A DNA stretch of 5,773 nucleotides from Anaerolineae bacterium (GTDB lineage Bacteria > Chloroflexota > Anaerolineae > SpSt-313), in assembly GCA_023511475.1 (NCBI GenBank), contig JAIMBM010000224.1:1-5773 (forward strand). Direction: 5' to 3'. Both the position numbers and the translations under genes were made by a program. This document shows positions 5,546-5,773 of this stretch, in pieces (within the stretch, counting starts at the first letter, position 1; every line of letters begins with the position of its first letter). The notes under the pieces were generated by a model that had not been told where the DNA came from, ran no database searches, and was given only the letters and a program-made list of their open reading frames with translations.

Positions 5546-5773
5546 GGCATCCTTCCTGCACATCGCTTTCGACAGGCCCAGGCGCCCTGCGCCGGGGCGC
5601 GGGGCGTCGGACATCTCCTCTCAGGAGCTCGTGCCGCGAGGGAAAGACGCCCGGTGCCGAAGGGACGCGCGTCTCCCTGGAGTCCGGCCTTTTCATGGCT
5701 TGGCTCCTCATCGCCTGCGTCAGGAATCCTGAGGGAGGGTGCCCCATTCCCCCGGCCCCCCTACCCCCCCCCC
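5546..5773. other. Upstream region of the permease operon; C-rich right edge
   Basis: No confident gene lies here. On the minus strand a GAGGAG box (5704-5709 on the plus strand) precedes an ATG at 5696 that opens a 59-codon frame ending at 5517. Its Arg/Pro-rich composition looks like out-of-frame translation. A near-palindrome TCAGGAATCCTGA spans 5720-5732. No good -35/-10 pair is seen on the minus strand. The end of an upstream binding-protein gene is not recognisable. From about 5741 the sequence becomes C-dominated, ending in ten C at 5764-5773. Confidence 0.5.

Noticed and set aside
5720..5732. Near-palindrome TCAGGAATCCTGA as a possible operator
   Set aside because: It has only six-base arms, no promoter beside it, and no match to a known sugar-regulator operator; it may be chance.

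Overview
The window is a GC-rich bacterial fragment with strongly G/C-biased third codon positions. It holds two convergent gene blocks. There is no rRNA, tRNA, CRISPR array, transposase or phage gene. The taxon cannot be fixed from the sequence. A high-GC bacterium using CUT1-type sugar transporters would fit (Chloroflexota- or Armatimonadota-like lineages, for example), but that is only a guess. The right edge ends in a run of ten C, which may be a contig end.

Left block, plus strand, about 42-3558: a candidate extended -10 promoter leads into three genes. (1) 113-1447 encodes a 444-aa soluble protein with two tandem copies of what looks like a PH-like beta-sandwich module, followed by a distinct conserved-looking C-terminal domain of unknown function. 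(2) 1485-2597 encodes a 370-aa protein with a FecR-like N-terminal region, an alanine/glutamine-rich helical middle and a DUF4352/telokin-like C-terminal beta-sandwich, with no signal peptide or membrane segment. (3) 2727-3398 encodes a 223-aa multi-zinc-ribbon protein. A stem-loop directly follows the stop of gene 2. A strong intrinsic terminator follows gene 3 at 3515-3558. None of the three has a recognisable enzyme active site. They look like an intracellular scaffold, sensing or regulatory set, and they are the part of the window most likely to be undescribed.

Middle, 3399-3782: a convergent intergenic region dense in stem-loops, including the plus-strand terminator and a GC-rich 16-bp hairpin that probably ends the minus-strand operon. 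No convincing gene lies in it.

Right block, minus strand, 5545 down to 3783: two inner-membrane permeases of a carbohydrate ABC importer (CUT1, MalF/MalG or UgpA/UgpE type), separated by 11 nt, each with its EAA loop. The substrate-binding protein is probably encoded beyond the right edge. No ATPase gene is present, so the importer may use a shared MsiK/UgpC-like ATPase encoded elsewhere. No functional link between the two blocks is visible.
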